A stretch of DNA of 57,212 nucleotides, taken from contig OMZJ01000003.1 in assembly GCA_900315495.1 (NCBI GenBank), forward strand, positions 1 to 57,212. Reading direction: 5' to 3'. Position numbers and translations under genes: made by a program. Each line of letters begins with the position of its first letter. Position 1 is the first letter of the stretch. The notes under the pieces are model-generated. The model saw only the letters and a program-made list of their open reading frames with translations, had not been told where the DNA came from and searched no databases. The stretch comes from an uncultured Lachnospiraceae bacterium. GTDB taxonomy: Bacteria; Bacillota; Clostridia; Lachnospirales; Lachnospiraceae. Below are positions 23,694-31,264 of the stretch, piece by piece.

Positions 23694-23870
23694 CAGGCAC
23701 TCCTTTCCGAAAACCTTTTTCTCGAAAACGGTTTTCAGACCATTGAATTGAATCCCCGGTCCAGCCGTCTGGAAAACAGGCGAATCGCCCCGGCTATTCG
23801 GCTGTTTTCCAGACACCCGTGCCCTGTGTCCGGGAAAGCTCTTTTTGACATTTGCACAGCGGAATTTCGG

Positions 23871-23902
23871 AAAAAGCGCCCTGAAGCAAGCTTCAGGGCG
23901 CT
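23871..23902 (-). terminator. Terminator between binding protein and permease genes
   Basis: Arms AGCGCCCTGAAG (23875-23886) and CTTCAGGGCGCT (23891-23902) pair perfectly around CAAG, followed on the minus strand by TTTTT (23875-23871 region). It lies 21 bases after the binding-protein stop. Partial read-through would set the usual excess of binding protein over permease. Confidence 0.92.
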
Positions 23903-23922
23903 CCGTCATGATTTCTTTCGAA

Positions 23923-25323
23923 TTATTCCGCCTGCGTCTCCGCTTCGGTCTGGAACTTCGCCCAGATTTCCTGTGCCTCCGCCCAGAATGCATCTGCGCA
24001 CTCCTGTGCGGACGCATACTTGCCGTCTGCAAGACCCTGGATATAGGTCTTCTTCAGGACATCGGAGATTTCCTCGTTGGCCGCCGGCTCTGCCGGGCTG
24101 GTGTTCGCCGCATCCGGCATTGCGCTGATATCAGCGATCAGCTGGTAAACCTTGGAGGTTTCGTCATTGGTCAGATCGGTGTTGGCTTTGAGATCATCCA
24201 GAACCTTGGTGTTGATGGAAACACCGCGCTCGCAGTTGAGGATTTCGTTAGCCTCGATGCTGTTGACCCAGAAGTTCAGGAAATTGGCTGCAATGTCCTT
24301 CTTGTCAGAATTTGCGGAAATGCACATTTCCTGAGAAGAACGCACGCACATGCCGGACGGGCCGTCTGCCTTGACTCTCGGAAGCGTTGTCAGATTGAGG
24401 GTGATACCGTTCTCGGCTGCCACGTTGGACAATGCCTGGAACTGGTTGCTGGAGAGCATCATCATTGCCGCGTCGCCGGAAGCGATCCAGTCGGCCTCGA
24501 CATTGGTGCCGATCTCATTCTGAATACCGAAGTCGGCAATCACACCCTCCTGCTGCAGGGTGTTCAGCAGGTCCAGGATGTAGGCGATCGGCTCGGTGTC
24601 GCCGTTGAAGCCGAAATCAGAACCGTCCATGGTATAGAAGTTGTAGCCCTCTTTCCACTGGGTCACAACACTGTAGACGATGCTGTTATACTCCAGCGTG
24701 GTGATGGCCGGATTGCCGGTTGCCTTGGTGATGGCTCTCGCATCCGCCGCGAAATCATCCCAGGTCCAGTTTTCGGTCGGATAGTCCAGACCGACCTCGT
24801 CGAAGATCGCCGGATTGTACGCGAAGCATCTCGCGTTGGTGCCGTTGGAGATACCAGTGATATCGCCGTTGGCGAAGTTCTCGGTAACCTGAAGCAGGGT
24901 GTCCGGAATATCGGTGGTGTCGATCACACCGCTGTCAATGTACTCGTTCAGCGGCTGAATGGTATCATAGTAGGTTGCCCAGTTGTTGCCCATCTGGAAG
25001 ACATCGGGCAGATCGTTTGCAGCCATCTTTGCCTGGAAGGAAGTCCAGTAGCTGCCGCCGTCCATGTACTCTGCCTCAAACTGAAGGCCTGTCTTCTCCG
25101 TGTAGAGATCCAGAACCTGCTGCGTGATCTGATGACGGGTATCGGAGCCCCACCACATAATGCGGAGGGTCTGCCCGGAATAATCCGGCCACTCGTAATT
25201 CGGATCGTTTACATTGTTGGTGTATTCCCCGGTCCCTTCGGTTGTCGTCTCTTCTGCTGCATACGCGGGTACGCAGGAGAGAACCATTGCTGCTGCCAGT
25301 CCCATGGCAACGATTTTCTTCAT
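23923..25323 (-). CDS. Extracellular sugar-binding protein of an ABC importer
   Basis: Solute-binding protein of the CUT1 class, 466 residues, anchored or secreted outside the membrane. The signal sequence MKKIVAMGLAAAMVLSCVPAYAAEE can be read two ways: a lipoprotein with Cys at residue 17 (VLSC), or a signal-peptidase-I protein cut after AYA. The mature part begins with an acidic Thr/Glu-rich linker. It contains LRIMWWGSDTRHQ, DLPDVFQMGNN, FAYNPAIFDEVGLDYPTENWTWDDF and ASGDAAMMML, all typical for oligosaccharide-binding members. AAAGGAGG lies seven bases before the ATG. A strong promoter 84 bases upstream of the ATG and a palindrome in the leader indicate regulated expression. The bound sugar is unknown; neighbouring enzymes suggest a pectin or arabinogalactan fragment. 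Confidence 0.94.
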   Translation of the reverse strand: MKKIVAMGLAAAMVLSCVPAYAAEETTTEGTGEYTNNVNDPNYEWPDYSGQTLRIMWWGSDTRHQITQQVLDLYTEKTGLQFEAEYMDGGSYWTSFQAKMAANDLPDVFQMGNNWATYYDTIQPLNEYIDSGVIDTTDIPDTLLQVTENFANGDITGISNGTNARCFAYNPAIFDEVGLDYPTENWTWDDFAADARAITKATGNPAITTLEYNSIVYSVVTQWKEGYNFYTMDGSDFGFNGDTEPIAYILDLLNTLQQEGVIADFGIQNEIGTNVEADWIASGDAAMMMLSSNQFQALSNVAAENGITLNLTTLPRVKADGPSGMCVRSSQEMCISANSDKKDIAANFLNFWVNSIEANEILNCERGVSINTKVLDDLKANTDLTNDETSKVYQLIADISAMPDAANTSPAEPAANEEISDVLKKTYIQGLADGKYASAQECADAFWAEAQEIWAKFQTEAETQAE

Positions 25324-25355
25324 GACAATTCCTCCTTTTTTGGGCAAAAGTTCAT

Positions 25356-25365
25356 TTGTGCACAA
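25356..25365. promoter_or_regulatory. Palindrome TTGTGCACAA in the binding-protein leader
   Basis: A perfect 10-base palindrome about 35 bases downstream of the predicted transcription start and 33 bases before the ATG. The position suits a LacI/GalR-type roadblock operator, but I cannot exclude chance. Confidence 0.4.
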
Positions 25366-25406
25366 TTTTGACAAACTTTTCGATTCTCTGCCCTTCAGAT
25401 GTACTC

Positions 25407-25435
25407 ATCATACAACATAAATCCACATCTGTCAA
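25407..25435 (-). promoter_or_regulatory. Strong promoter of the sugar importer operon
   Basis: TTGACA (25435-25430) and TATGAT (25412-25407) on the minus strand with a 17-base spacer, close to the sigma-A consensus. It lies 84 bases before the binding-protein ATG. Confidence 0.88.
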
Positions 25436-25450
25436 TCAGAATGATTCATT

Positions 25451-25479
25451 TTGCCATGAAGAATTTCTATTTGTAAAAT
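25451..25479 (+). promoter_or_regulatory. Divergent plus-strand promoter, distal to larB
   Basis: TTGCCA (25451-25456) and TAAAAT (25474-25479) with a 17-base spacer, pointing towards larB. Its -35 box is only 15 bases from the -35 box of the importer promoter, so the two promoters are back to back. A transcript from here would have a leader of about 290 bases before larB. Confidence 0.7.
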
Positions 25480-25542
25480 TTATGATTTGGCAATGGAACA
25501 TTTCTCACAAAATATGGAAGAATCACAGGTCTTTCAAAATCT

Positions 25543-25637
25543 CTCTGTTCTGTTTCTGCGATTCCTTCTTCTCTGTTTTCGCAGTTTTGTTTTTCTCTGT
25601 TGTGTGCAGTTTCGTTTTTCTCTGCCTCTGCGATTCC
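25543..25637 (+). repeat. Pyrimidine-rich imperfect tandem repeats in the larB leader
   Basis: Units beginning CTCTG start at 25543, 25571, 25595 and 25620, spaced 28, 24 and 25 bases. Several share GCAGTTT and GTTTTT, and CTGCGATTCC occurs in the first and last. The plus strand here is almost all T, C and G, unlike the GC-balanced surroundings. No peptide likely to be real is encoded in it. Confidence 0.6.
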
Positions 25638-25651
25638 ACTCTTCCCGTTCC

Positions 25652-25670
25652 GACAGATCTGTCCTACAAT
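25652..25670 (+). promoter_or_regulatory. Proximal larB promoter candidate with 12-bp palindrome
   Basis: A TACAAT -10 box (25665-25670) directly follows the perfect palindrome GACAGATCTGTC (25652-25663). The -35 position is weak (TTCCCG at 17 bases). A palindrome inside the spacer is a common repressor placement. Confidence 0.45.
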
Positions 25671-25688
25671 AGGGTGGATTCATTTCCC

Positions 25689-25727
25689 GCAGTCCGCAGC
25701 AGCGGGTGCCACGCCGCCGCGGACTGC
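25689..25727 (+). other. Leader hairpin before larB
   Basis: Arms GCAGTCCGC (25689-25697) and GCGGACTGC (25719-25727) pair perfectly across a 21-base GC-rich loop, 50 bases before the larB ATG. No T-run follows, so it is not a simple terminator. It matches no riboswitch class I can recognise. Confidence 0.5.
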
Positions 25728-25776
25728 ATTGGCAGGATCGGAATCTCAGGTCGAAAACAATGGGAGGAAAAAACAG

Positions 25777-26559
25777 ATGCAGACAGAACTGACACAGATA
25801 TTGAATCAGGTGCGCACAGGGACGCTGTCGGTGGAGGAAGCTGCCCTGCGGCTGAAGGAAGAGCCTTTCGAGGATATCGGATACGCCAAGGTGGATCTGC
25901 AGCGGAAATTCCGGCAGGGCGCCGCGGAAGTGATCTACGGCGCCGGCAAGACCCCGGAGCAGATCGCCGGCATCCTTGCGGCGATGAAAAAGCACGGGCA
26001 GAACGATATTCTGATCACGCGTCTGTCGGAGGAATCGGCGCGGATTGTGTCCGCGTCCTGCCCGATGGATTATCGGAAGGACGCGCACATCGGCATTGTC
26101 GGATCGAGAAAAAAGCCGGACGGCTGCGGAACCGTGGTCGTCGCGACCGGCGGAACCAGCGATATCCCGGTGGCCGAGGAGGCCGCACTCACCGCAGAAT
26201 TTCTGGGGAACCGTGTCATTCGGCTGTATGACGTGGGAGTGGCCGGCCTGCACCGCACCCTCTCCCATCTGGACGAGATCATGGGCGCGAACGTGATCAT
26301 CGCAATCGCCGGCATGGAAGGCGCACTGGCCAGCGTGATCGGCGGGCTGGCCGACTGCCCGGTGATCGCCGTGCCGACCAGCGTGGGATACGGCGCCTCC
26401 TTCGGCGGCCTCTCTGCCCTGCTGTCCATGCTCAATTCCTGCGCCAGCGGCGTCTCCGTGGTCAATATCGACAACGGATTCGGCGCGGGATTCCTGGCAG
26501 ACCGGATCAATCATCCCAAGAACGCCGTTCCGAAGAAAACGACCGTTCCGAAGAAATGA
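25777..26559 (+). CDS. larB: Nickel pincer cofactor biosynthesis protein LarB
   Basis: LarB carboxylates the pyridinium ring of nicotinic acid adenine dinucleotide and releases AMP, the first step to the nickel-pincer cofactor of lactate racemase and related racemases. It is 260 residues, with a PurE-like C-terminal domain: HIGIVGSRKKPDGCG, VATGGTSDIPVAEEA, VGVAGLHR, AGMEGALASVIGGL and PTSVGYGASFGG. Cys222 in LNSCASGV matches the Cys221 used by the Lactiplantibacillus enzyme. GGGAGG lies nine bases before the ATG. A repetitive Lys-rich tail (VPKKTTVPKK) ends the protein. It is the only plus-strand gene here and converges on larE with 18 bases between stops. larC and larA are absent from the window. 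Confidence 0.93.
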   Translation: MQTELTQILNQVRTGTLSVEEAALRLKEEPFEDIGYAKVDLQRKFRQGAAEVIYGAGKTPEQIAGILAAMKKHGQNDILITRLSEESARIVSASCPMDYRKDAHIGIVGSRKKPDGCGTVVVATGGTSDIPVAEEAALTAEFLGNRVIRLYDVGVAGLHRTLSHLDEIMGANVIIAIAGMEGALASVIGGLADCPVIAVPTSVGYGASFGGLSALLSMLNSCASGVSVVNIDNGFGAGFLADRINHPKNAVPKKTTVPKK

Positions 26560-26577
26560 GTCATCCGGAGACCGGGT

Positions 26578-27402
26578 TCAGCTGCGGTTCGCCAGCGTCT
26601 CATTCATGCTGCCGGTGCGGTATCCGCCAAGATCCAGCGTTACATAGGAAAATCCAAGTTCTTTCAATCTGCGGTATATCTTTTCGCGGGTGTCTCCCTC
26701 CAGAATCCTCGGAAAATCTTTGAGCGGGACCTCGATCCTTGCCATGATTCCGTGGATCCGCACCCGAAGCTGGATGAAGCCCAGTTCCATCAGGAACTGT
26801 TCCGCGCTTCCGACCATCTGCAGTTTTTCGGGCGTGATCTCCTCGCCGTACACAAAGCGGGTATACAGGCAGGCATAGGACGGCTTCTTCCAGGTGGGAA
26901 GGCCCATCTTCTTCGAAAATGCGCGGATTTCGGACTTGTAGAGATCCGCCGCGCGGAGCGGACTTTTGACACCCAGTTCCTCGATGGCCATCATCCCGGG
27001 GCGGTAATCGCCCTCGTCATCCCGGTTGGAACCTTCGACGACCGCGGCGATCCCGTTGGCCTTCGCAATCGCGCAGATTCCGGAAAAGATCTTCCGCTTG
27101 CAGAGATAGCACCGGTTCGGTGGATTTTTCCGGATTTCTTCTGATTCAAATTCCTTCGCGTCAAAACAGATCTGGCGAATTTCCTCTTTCTGACAGAACG
27201 CTTCCGCCTCTCTCCGCTCTCTCTCGGGGAATCCTGCGGAAAGGGCGGTGACCGCGATACAGCGGTCCTTCAGCAGATCGTGCGCCACTTTCAGAAGGAA
27301 GGTGGAGTCCACTCCGCCGGAAAACGCGACGGCCACACTGCCGAGATTTTTCAGATACTCTTCCAGATTTTTCTTCTTGTCCACTTTTTCGATACTCTCC
27401 AT
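26578..27402 (-). CDS. larE: LarE sulfur transferase for the nickel pincer cofactor
   Basis: PP-loop ATP pyrophosphatase that adenylates the dicarboxylated pyridine precursor and transfers sulfur to it. It is 274 residues. The ATP loop is AFSGGVDS (26-33). Cys178 in SYACLYTR corresponds to the sacrificial Cys176 of Lactiplantibacillus LarE. Cys98 and Cys101 in NRCYLCK are also present, the three-Cys set expected of the [4Fe-4S]-type LarE that can act catalytically. EGSNRDDEGDYRPGM and SPLRAADLYKSEIR are further family marks. The ATG has only a weak GAGA-type ribosome site. It follows yolD by 120 bases and may be on the same transcript as the DNA-repair pair. Confidence 0.93.
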   Translation of the reverse strand: MESIEKVDKKKNLEEYLKNLGSVAVAFSGGVDSTFLLKVAHDLLKDRCIAVTALSAGFPERERREAEAFCQKEEIRQICFDAKEFESEEIRKNPPNRCYLCKRKIFSGICAIAKANGIAAVVEGSNRDDEGDYRPGMMAIEELGVKSPLRAADLYKSEIRAFSKKMGLPTWKKPSYACLYTRFVYGEEITPEKLQMVGSAEQFLMELGFIQLRVRIHGIMARIEVPLKDFPRILEGDTREKIYRRLKELGFSYVTLDLGGYRTGSMNETLANRS

Positions 27403-27522
27403 CTCTTTGATTTTTCTCTTTCTTCCGCGATCTGCCCATCCGGCTCGTCCTGCGCTCCGTCCGATATCTCCTGCTGCGCTGTCAGCCCGGCCTGCGTTCC
27501 GGCCGGTCTGCCCCTTGTTCTG

Positions 27523-28062
27523 TCAGTCGGTCTCATCCGCTGTCTCAGCCCGCTCCAGCCAGAGCAGGCTGTCAAAGGAAATCCGCGATCGGTCAGCCAG
27601 GACAATCACCCGCTGCACGGGATCGATCCGGCGCAGCCGCGCCGTGATGGTTTTCTCCGTTCCGCCCTCTTTCCTGGCATCCGGAATAAATACAGTGAGG
27701 CGGACTTCCGGCTCCCGGAGGTGCGTGTTTCCCCGGCCGCTGTCCGCGTTTTCCCCTTCCCTCCCGCCGGAATCCGCAAGGTTCTTCGTTTCTCTGTCAT
27801 CGTCCGATGTGCGGCTGTTTCCCGCCGCTCCGCCGGTTTCTGCCATGCAGGCGGTCAGTCTCCGGTTGAGCTCCGCCATCTGTTCCTCTGACCGCTCGGG
27901 CCTGTGCGCCACAGTGCGGGCCGTTTCCTCCACCTGCTCCCCGTATCCCCGAAGCGCCGCAAAGGGGGCAAACTGCGCCGCCCGCTCTGCCATCGACATG
28001 TGCGGGTGCCTTGTGGAGACATGGTGCGGCAGATGCAGAAGATCGTCGTACCTGTGATCCAT
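27523..28062 (-). CDS. YolD-like protein
   Basis: YolD-family protein of 179 residues. The family mark is near the start: LLHLPHHVSTRHPHMSMAERAAQFAPFAALRGYGEQV. YolD-like proteins are encoded next to Y-family polymerases in Firmicutes, and some structural comparisons link them to UmuD-like partners; their exact role is unsettled. Between the N-terminal motif and the C-terminal strand-rich part (VRLTVFIPDARK... RVIVLADRSRISFDSLLWLE) lies a low-complexity insert (about 75-115) rich in Gly, Asp and Arg, making it longer than usual. AGGAG lies ten bases before the ATG. It directly follows the polymerase gene. Confidence 0.88.
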   Translation of the reverse strand: MDHRYDDLLHLPHHVSTRHPHMSMAERAAQFAPFAALRGYGEQVEETARTVAHRPERSEEQMAELNRRLTACMAETGGAAGNSRTSDDDRETKNLADSGGREGENADSGRGNTHLREPEVRLTVFIPDARKEGGTEKTITARLRRIDPVQRVIVLADRSRISFDSLLWLERAETADETD

Positions 28063-28156
28063 CCTGATTCATTCTCCTTGTTTCGGAGAAGCTCCCGCGA
28101 AGGCTCCGGACCGCCGCCGCACTTCTCCCTGTTTCAACGCTTCTTTTCGTTTCCTG

Positions 28157-29680
28157 TTATCCTCTGTGCCCGCCGATCTGGCTGTTTCTCTCCTCGGCGT
28201 TGGCACCTCCCTGCAGATCCGCTCCGCGCAGCACAGCGTTCTTCCCGAACCGCTCCCGGATTCCCAGCACCGCTTTCTGCGCTGCCTTTTCTTTCTGAAG
28301 CGCTGCTTCCGCGCGCTTTTTCTCCCTTTCCTTCGCCTCGTAATCCGTGAAGAGGTCCATCTGTTCGAAGGATCCGGCTTTCTTCCTTTCGGCCTCCGCC
28401 TCCGTCAGCACATGTAGTGCCACGACCGTCAGATACCGGGCGCTGAAATCCGGATGCATGATCCGGTCAAAGACGGACAGCACCGCGCGCGTGATCTCCC
28501 GGGCCGACGACGTGTACAGGCCCAGGTTTTCGTGGCCTTCCGCGTGCTTCGGCACGCTCCGTCCGTAGCGGTCGAGATGGATTTCTCCGTGATAAGCTGC
28601 CGCGGTCTCCGGATTTTCCAGACTCTGCCGGTCATACCCGATCACGAGGGACACATCGTCCGTCTCCAGCTCCTTTGACAGAAGAGACATTGCCAGGTCA
28701 TCCGCCATCTCCTGCACCAGAAGACGCGCCGCGCGCTTTCCGGTCGGCTGCGGCAGTACCTGTCCGGAGGAGAAACTTTGTTCCGACGGCCGGTATGCCT
28801 TGATGTCCGCGATCGTACAGGGTTCCCACCCCCAGGCATGGTCGATCAGAAGCTCCGCGTTCACTCCGAACATTCGGTACAACAGGTCCTCGTTGTAAAA
28901 ATCATCCGGCTTTCCGACGGAACACCGGGCGATATCGCCCATGGTGAAGAGTCCCACGTCAGACAGTTTCCTTGCCGTGCCTTTTCCCACCCGCCAGAAG
29001 TCGGTGATCGGCTGATGATCCCAGAGCGTTCTGCGGTAGCAGTCCTCGTCGAGTTCCGCGATCCGCACGCCGTCGGCATCCGCCGGCGCATGCTTTGCCA
29101 CGATGTCCATGGCAATCTTTGCGAGATACAGGTTGGTGCCGATCCCCGCTGTGGCCGTGATCTTCGTCTGCGCGCAGACATCCCGGATCATCCGCATGGC
29201 CAGATCATGGGGGCTCAGGCCGTAGACGCCTAAGTAATGCGTGACATCGATGAAGACTTCATCCACGGAGTACACGTGAATGTCCTCCGGCGCCGTATAC
29301 TTCATGTAGATGCCGAAGATGTCCGTGCTGTATTTCATGTACAAAGCCATCCGCGGCGGCGCGATGATCACGGAGAGCTTCCGGCCGGGATCCGCTGCCA
29401 GCTGTGCCGCCGAGGCGGATTCCCCCGTGAACCGGTGTCCCGGTGCCCGCCTGAGCCTGTCGGCATTGATCTCGCGCACCTTTTCCCTCACCTCAAACAG
29501 CCGGCAGCGGCCTGGCAGGCCGTATGCCTTCAGCGCCGGCGAGACCGCCAGGCAGATGGTCTTATCCGTGCGGGAGGCATCCGCCACTACCAGAATGGCG
29601 TCCAGGGGATCCAGTCCCCGCTGGGCGCACTCCACGGACGCGTAGAAGGATTTCAGATCGATTGCGATGTAGGAATTCAT
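28157..29680 (-). CDS. Y-family DNA polymerase (UmuC/DinB-like)
   Basis: Translesion DNA polymerase of 507 residues, UvrX/YqjW-like branch. The catalytic carboxylates are in AIDLKSFYASVE (Asp7) and YSVDEVFID (Asp/Glu about 139-140). TATAGIGTNLYLAKIAMDIVAKH is the Y-family palm/finger motif, and ITDFWRVGKGTARKL the helix-hairpin-helix. A little-finger domain follows. SFEQMDLFTD near the end is a sliding-clamp-binding motif, after which comes a charged helical tail rich in Lys, Glu and Ala. The ATG at 29680 has only a distant GGAGG. It is paired with yolD as in many Firmicutes, where both respond to DNA damage. I found no LexA-type GAAC-N4-GTTC box just upstream. Confidence 0.93.
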   Translation of the reverse strand: MNSYIAIDLKSFYASVECAQRGLDPLDAILVVADASRTDKTICLAVSPALKAYGLPGRCRLFEVREKVREINADRLRRAPGHRFTGESASAAQLAADPGRKLSVIIAPPRMALYMKYSTDIFGIYMKYTAPEDIHVYSVDEVFIDVTHYLGVYGLSPHDLAMRMIRDVCAQTKITATAGIGTNLYLAKIAMDIVAKHAPADADGVRIAELDEDCYRRTLWDHQPITDFWRVGKGTARKLSDVGLFTMGDIARCSVGKPDDFYNEDLLYRMFGVNAELLIDHAWGWEPCTIADIKAYRPSEQSFSSGQVLPQPTGKRAARLLVQEMADDLAMSLLSKELETDDVSLVIGYDRQSLENPETAAAYHGEIHLDRYGRSVPKHAEGHENLGLYTSSAREITRAVLSVFDRIMHPDFSARYLTVVALHVLTEAEAERKKAGSFEQMDLFTDYEAKEREKKRAEAALQKEKAAQKAVLGIRERFGKNAVLRGADLQGGANAEERNSQIGGHRG

Positions 29681-29717
29681 GGATTTCCGCGGGTCCCTCC
29701 TTCTTCCGCTGCCCGGA

Positions 29718-31076
29718 TTACTGCCTTCTCATCGTCTTCTTCCAGGTGCCCTTCCAGTAGCGCGCGAGGAAGAACGTCACGCGGCAGACCCAGTCGATCA
29801 CCATCGCGATCCACACGCCGATGACGCCCATCCCCATGTTGACACCGATCACATAGCTGAACCCGACGCGGAAAATGAACATGGAAACGATGGATACGAC
29901 CATGGTGTATTTGACATCGTTGCATGCGCGCAGCATATTCGGGAACACGAAGGCCAGGGGCCAGAGCAGCGCCGCCACGCCGTTGTGGATCATCACGAGA
30001 ACCCAGGAGATCCGCTCGGCCTCCGGGGACAGCCCGTAGATCCGAAGAATCGGAGGAAGGAACAGAAGGATCCCGGCAATCACAATGGCCGACGCAATGT
30101 AGTCAATCACCAGCAGTTTCTTTGTGTAATACTTTACCTGCTCTTCGTCCTGGGCGCCGACGCACTGTCCGATCACCGTGATCATGGCCAGGCTCATCGC
30201 CTGCCCGATGACGCATCCGCAGGTATCCAGACTGTTGGCCACGCCGTTGGCCGCGATCTGGGCGGTACCGAATCCCGAGATGATACTGACAACCAGCACC
30301 CGCCCCAGCTGGAAGATGCCGTTTTCAATGCCGCCGGGCACACCGATGTACAGGATCTTGCGGATCAGGCTGAAGTCCGGCCGGTATCCCTTCACATAGT
30401 GCACATCCAGGGACGGATTGCAAAGAAGGACATGCAGAATCACCGCACCCAGCGTCCGGGAAATCAGAGACGGCACAGCGACGCCGGCCGTCCCCATTCC
30501 CAGACCGAACACACAGACGGCATTGCCGATCACGTTGACGATGTTGACAATCGCCGCCACCACCAGCGTGATCTTCGAATTTCCCATGGACCGGAACAGG
30601 GCCGCGTCCGCATTGTAGATGGCCAGCGACGGAAAAGACAGCGCAGAGATCAGAAAATAGATCTCCGCATTCTCCATGACGTCGCTGTCGATTTTTCCGA
30701 ACAGCAGGCGGAGGATCGGCCGGCAGAACAGGAGCGACAGCACGGTGATCGCAATGCTGAATACCACCACGGTCAGAAGCAGCTGATTGGAACTCCGGCA
30801 GGCGTCGTCTTTTCTCCTCGCGCCGAGAAAATGGGTGACCACCACGGCGCCGCCGGTGGCCAGCGCGGAAAAGACGGCAAAGATCAGGTTGTTGATCATA
30901 TCCACCAGGGAAACACCTGAGACCGCCGCCTCCCCGACATTGGACACCATCATGGTATCCGCCATGCCGACGGTGACCGCCAGAAGCTGCTCCAGAACCA
31001 GCGGCCAGATCAGCTTTTTCAGGTATTCATTGGAAAATAGATAGTTCTTCTGTTCCGGCTTTGACAATGCTCCCAT
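29718..31076 (-). CDS. MATE family efflux transporter
   Basis: Multidrug/toxin extrusion exporter of the inner membrane, 452 residues with twelve predicted helices in two similar halves, driven by Na+ or H+. Marks: LIWPLVLEQLLAVTVGMADTMMVSNVGEAAVSGVSLVD at the start, FSALATGGAVVVTHFLGARR, FRSMGNSKITL, and in the second half VPGGIENGIFQLGRVLV and GVANSLDTCGCVIGQAMSLAMITVIGQCVGA. I start at ATG 31076 with AAGGAG five bases upstream. The frame runs about 200 bases further upstream, but there it crosses the promoter and hairpin. Transported compound unknown. Confidence 0.94.
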   Translation of the reverse strand: MGALSKPEQKNYLFSNEYLKKLIWPLVLEQLLAVTVGMADTMMVSNVGEAAVSGVSLVDMINNLIFAVFSALATGGAVVVTHFLGARRKDDACRSSNQLLLTVVVFSIAITVLSLLFCRPILRLLFGKIDSDVMENAEIYFLISALSFPSLAIYNADAALFRSMGNSKITLVVAAIVNIVNVIGNAVCVFGLGMGTAGVAVPSLISRTLGAVILHVLLCNPSLDVHYVKGYRPDFSLIRKILYIGVPGGIENGIFQLGRVLVVSIISGFGTAQIAANGVANSLDTCGCVIGQAMSLAMITVIGQCVGAQDEEQVKYYTKKLLVIDYIASAIVIAGILLFLPPILRIYGLSPEAERISWVLVMIHNGVAALLWPLAFVFPNMLRACNDVKYTMVVSIVSMFIFRVGFSYVIGVNMGMGVIGVWIAMVIDWVCRVTFFLARYWKGTWKKTMRRQ

Positions 31077-31137
31077 CCGGTCTCCTTCTGACGCGCGTCT
31101 TCTTCCCCGCCGCCTTCTGTGTGTTCTGATGACTGAA

Positions 31138-31171
31138 ATAAACCGGAATACGTCTCCGTATTCCGGTTTAT
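31138..31171 (-). terminator. 15-bp hairpin after xfp and at the start of the MATE transcript
   Basis: Arms ATAAACCGGAATACG (31138-31152) and CGTATTCCGGTTTAT (31157-31171) are perfectly complementary with a four-base loop, 94 bases past the xfp stop. On the minus strand the stem ends in TTTATTTC. The MATE promoter lies immediately upstream, so the structure overlaps the predicted 5' end of that transcript. Confidence 0.75.
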
Positions 31172-31173
31172 CC

Positions 31174-31182
31174 ATTATATCA
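31174..31182 (-). promoter_or_regulatory. Extended -10 promoter of the MATE gene
   Basis: TGATATAAT on the minus strand (31182-31174) is a perfect extended -10 element. No good -35 box is seen at 16-18 bases, as is normal for this promoter type. The predicted start near 31167 falls inside the hairpin arm. Confidence 0.7.
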
Positions 31183-31264
31183 CATTGGAAAAATCCTTCC
31201 GCAGGTTCCGGCGCATTTTTCCGGCCGGAATCCCGCAGGGCGTAAAACTTTCTGATCCCGCCGG

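Noticed and set aside
25534..26514. Minus-strand frame of 326 codons opposite larB
   Set aside because: Antisense to larB and through its leader repeats; the sense protein carries all LarB motifs.
29681..29717. LexA box for the Y-family polymerase
   Set aside because: No GAAC-N4-GTTC or close variant in the short gap. Control may come from further upstream.
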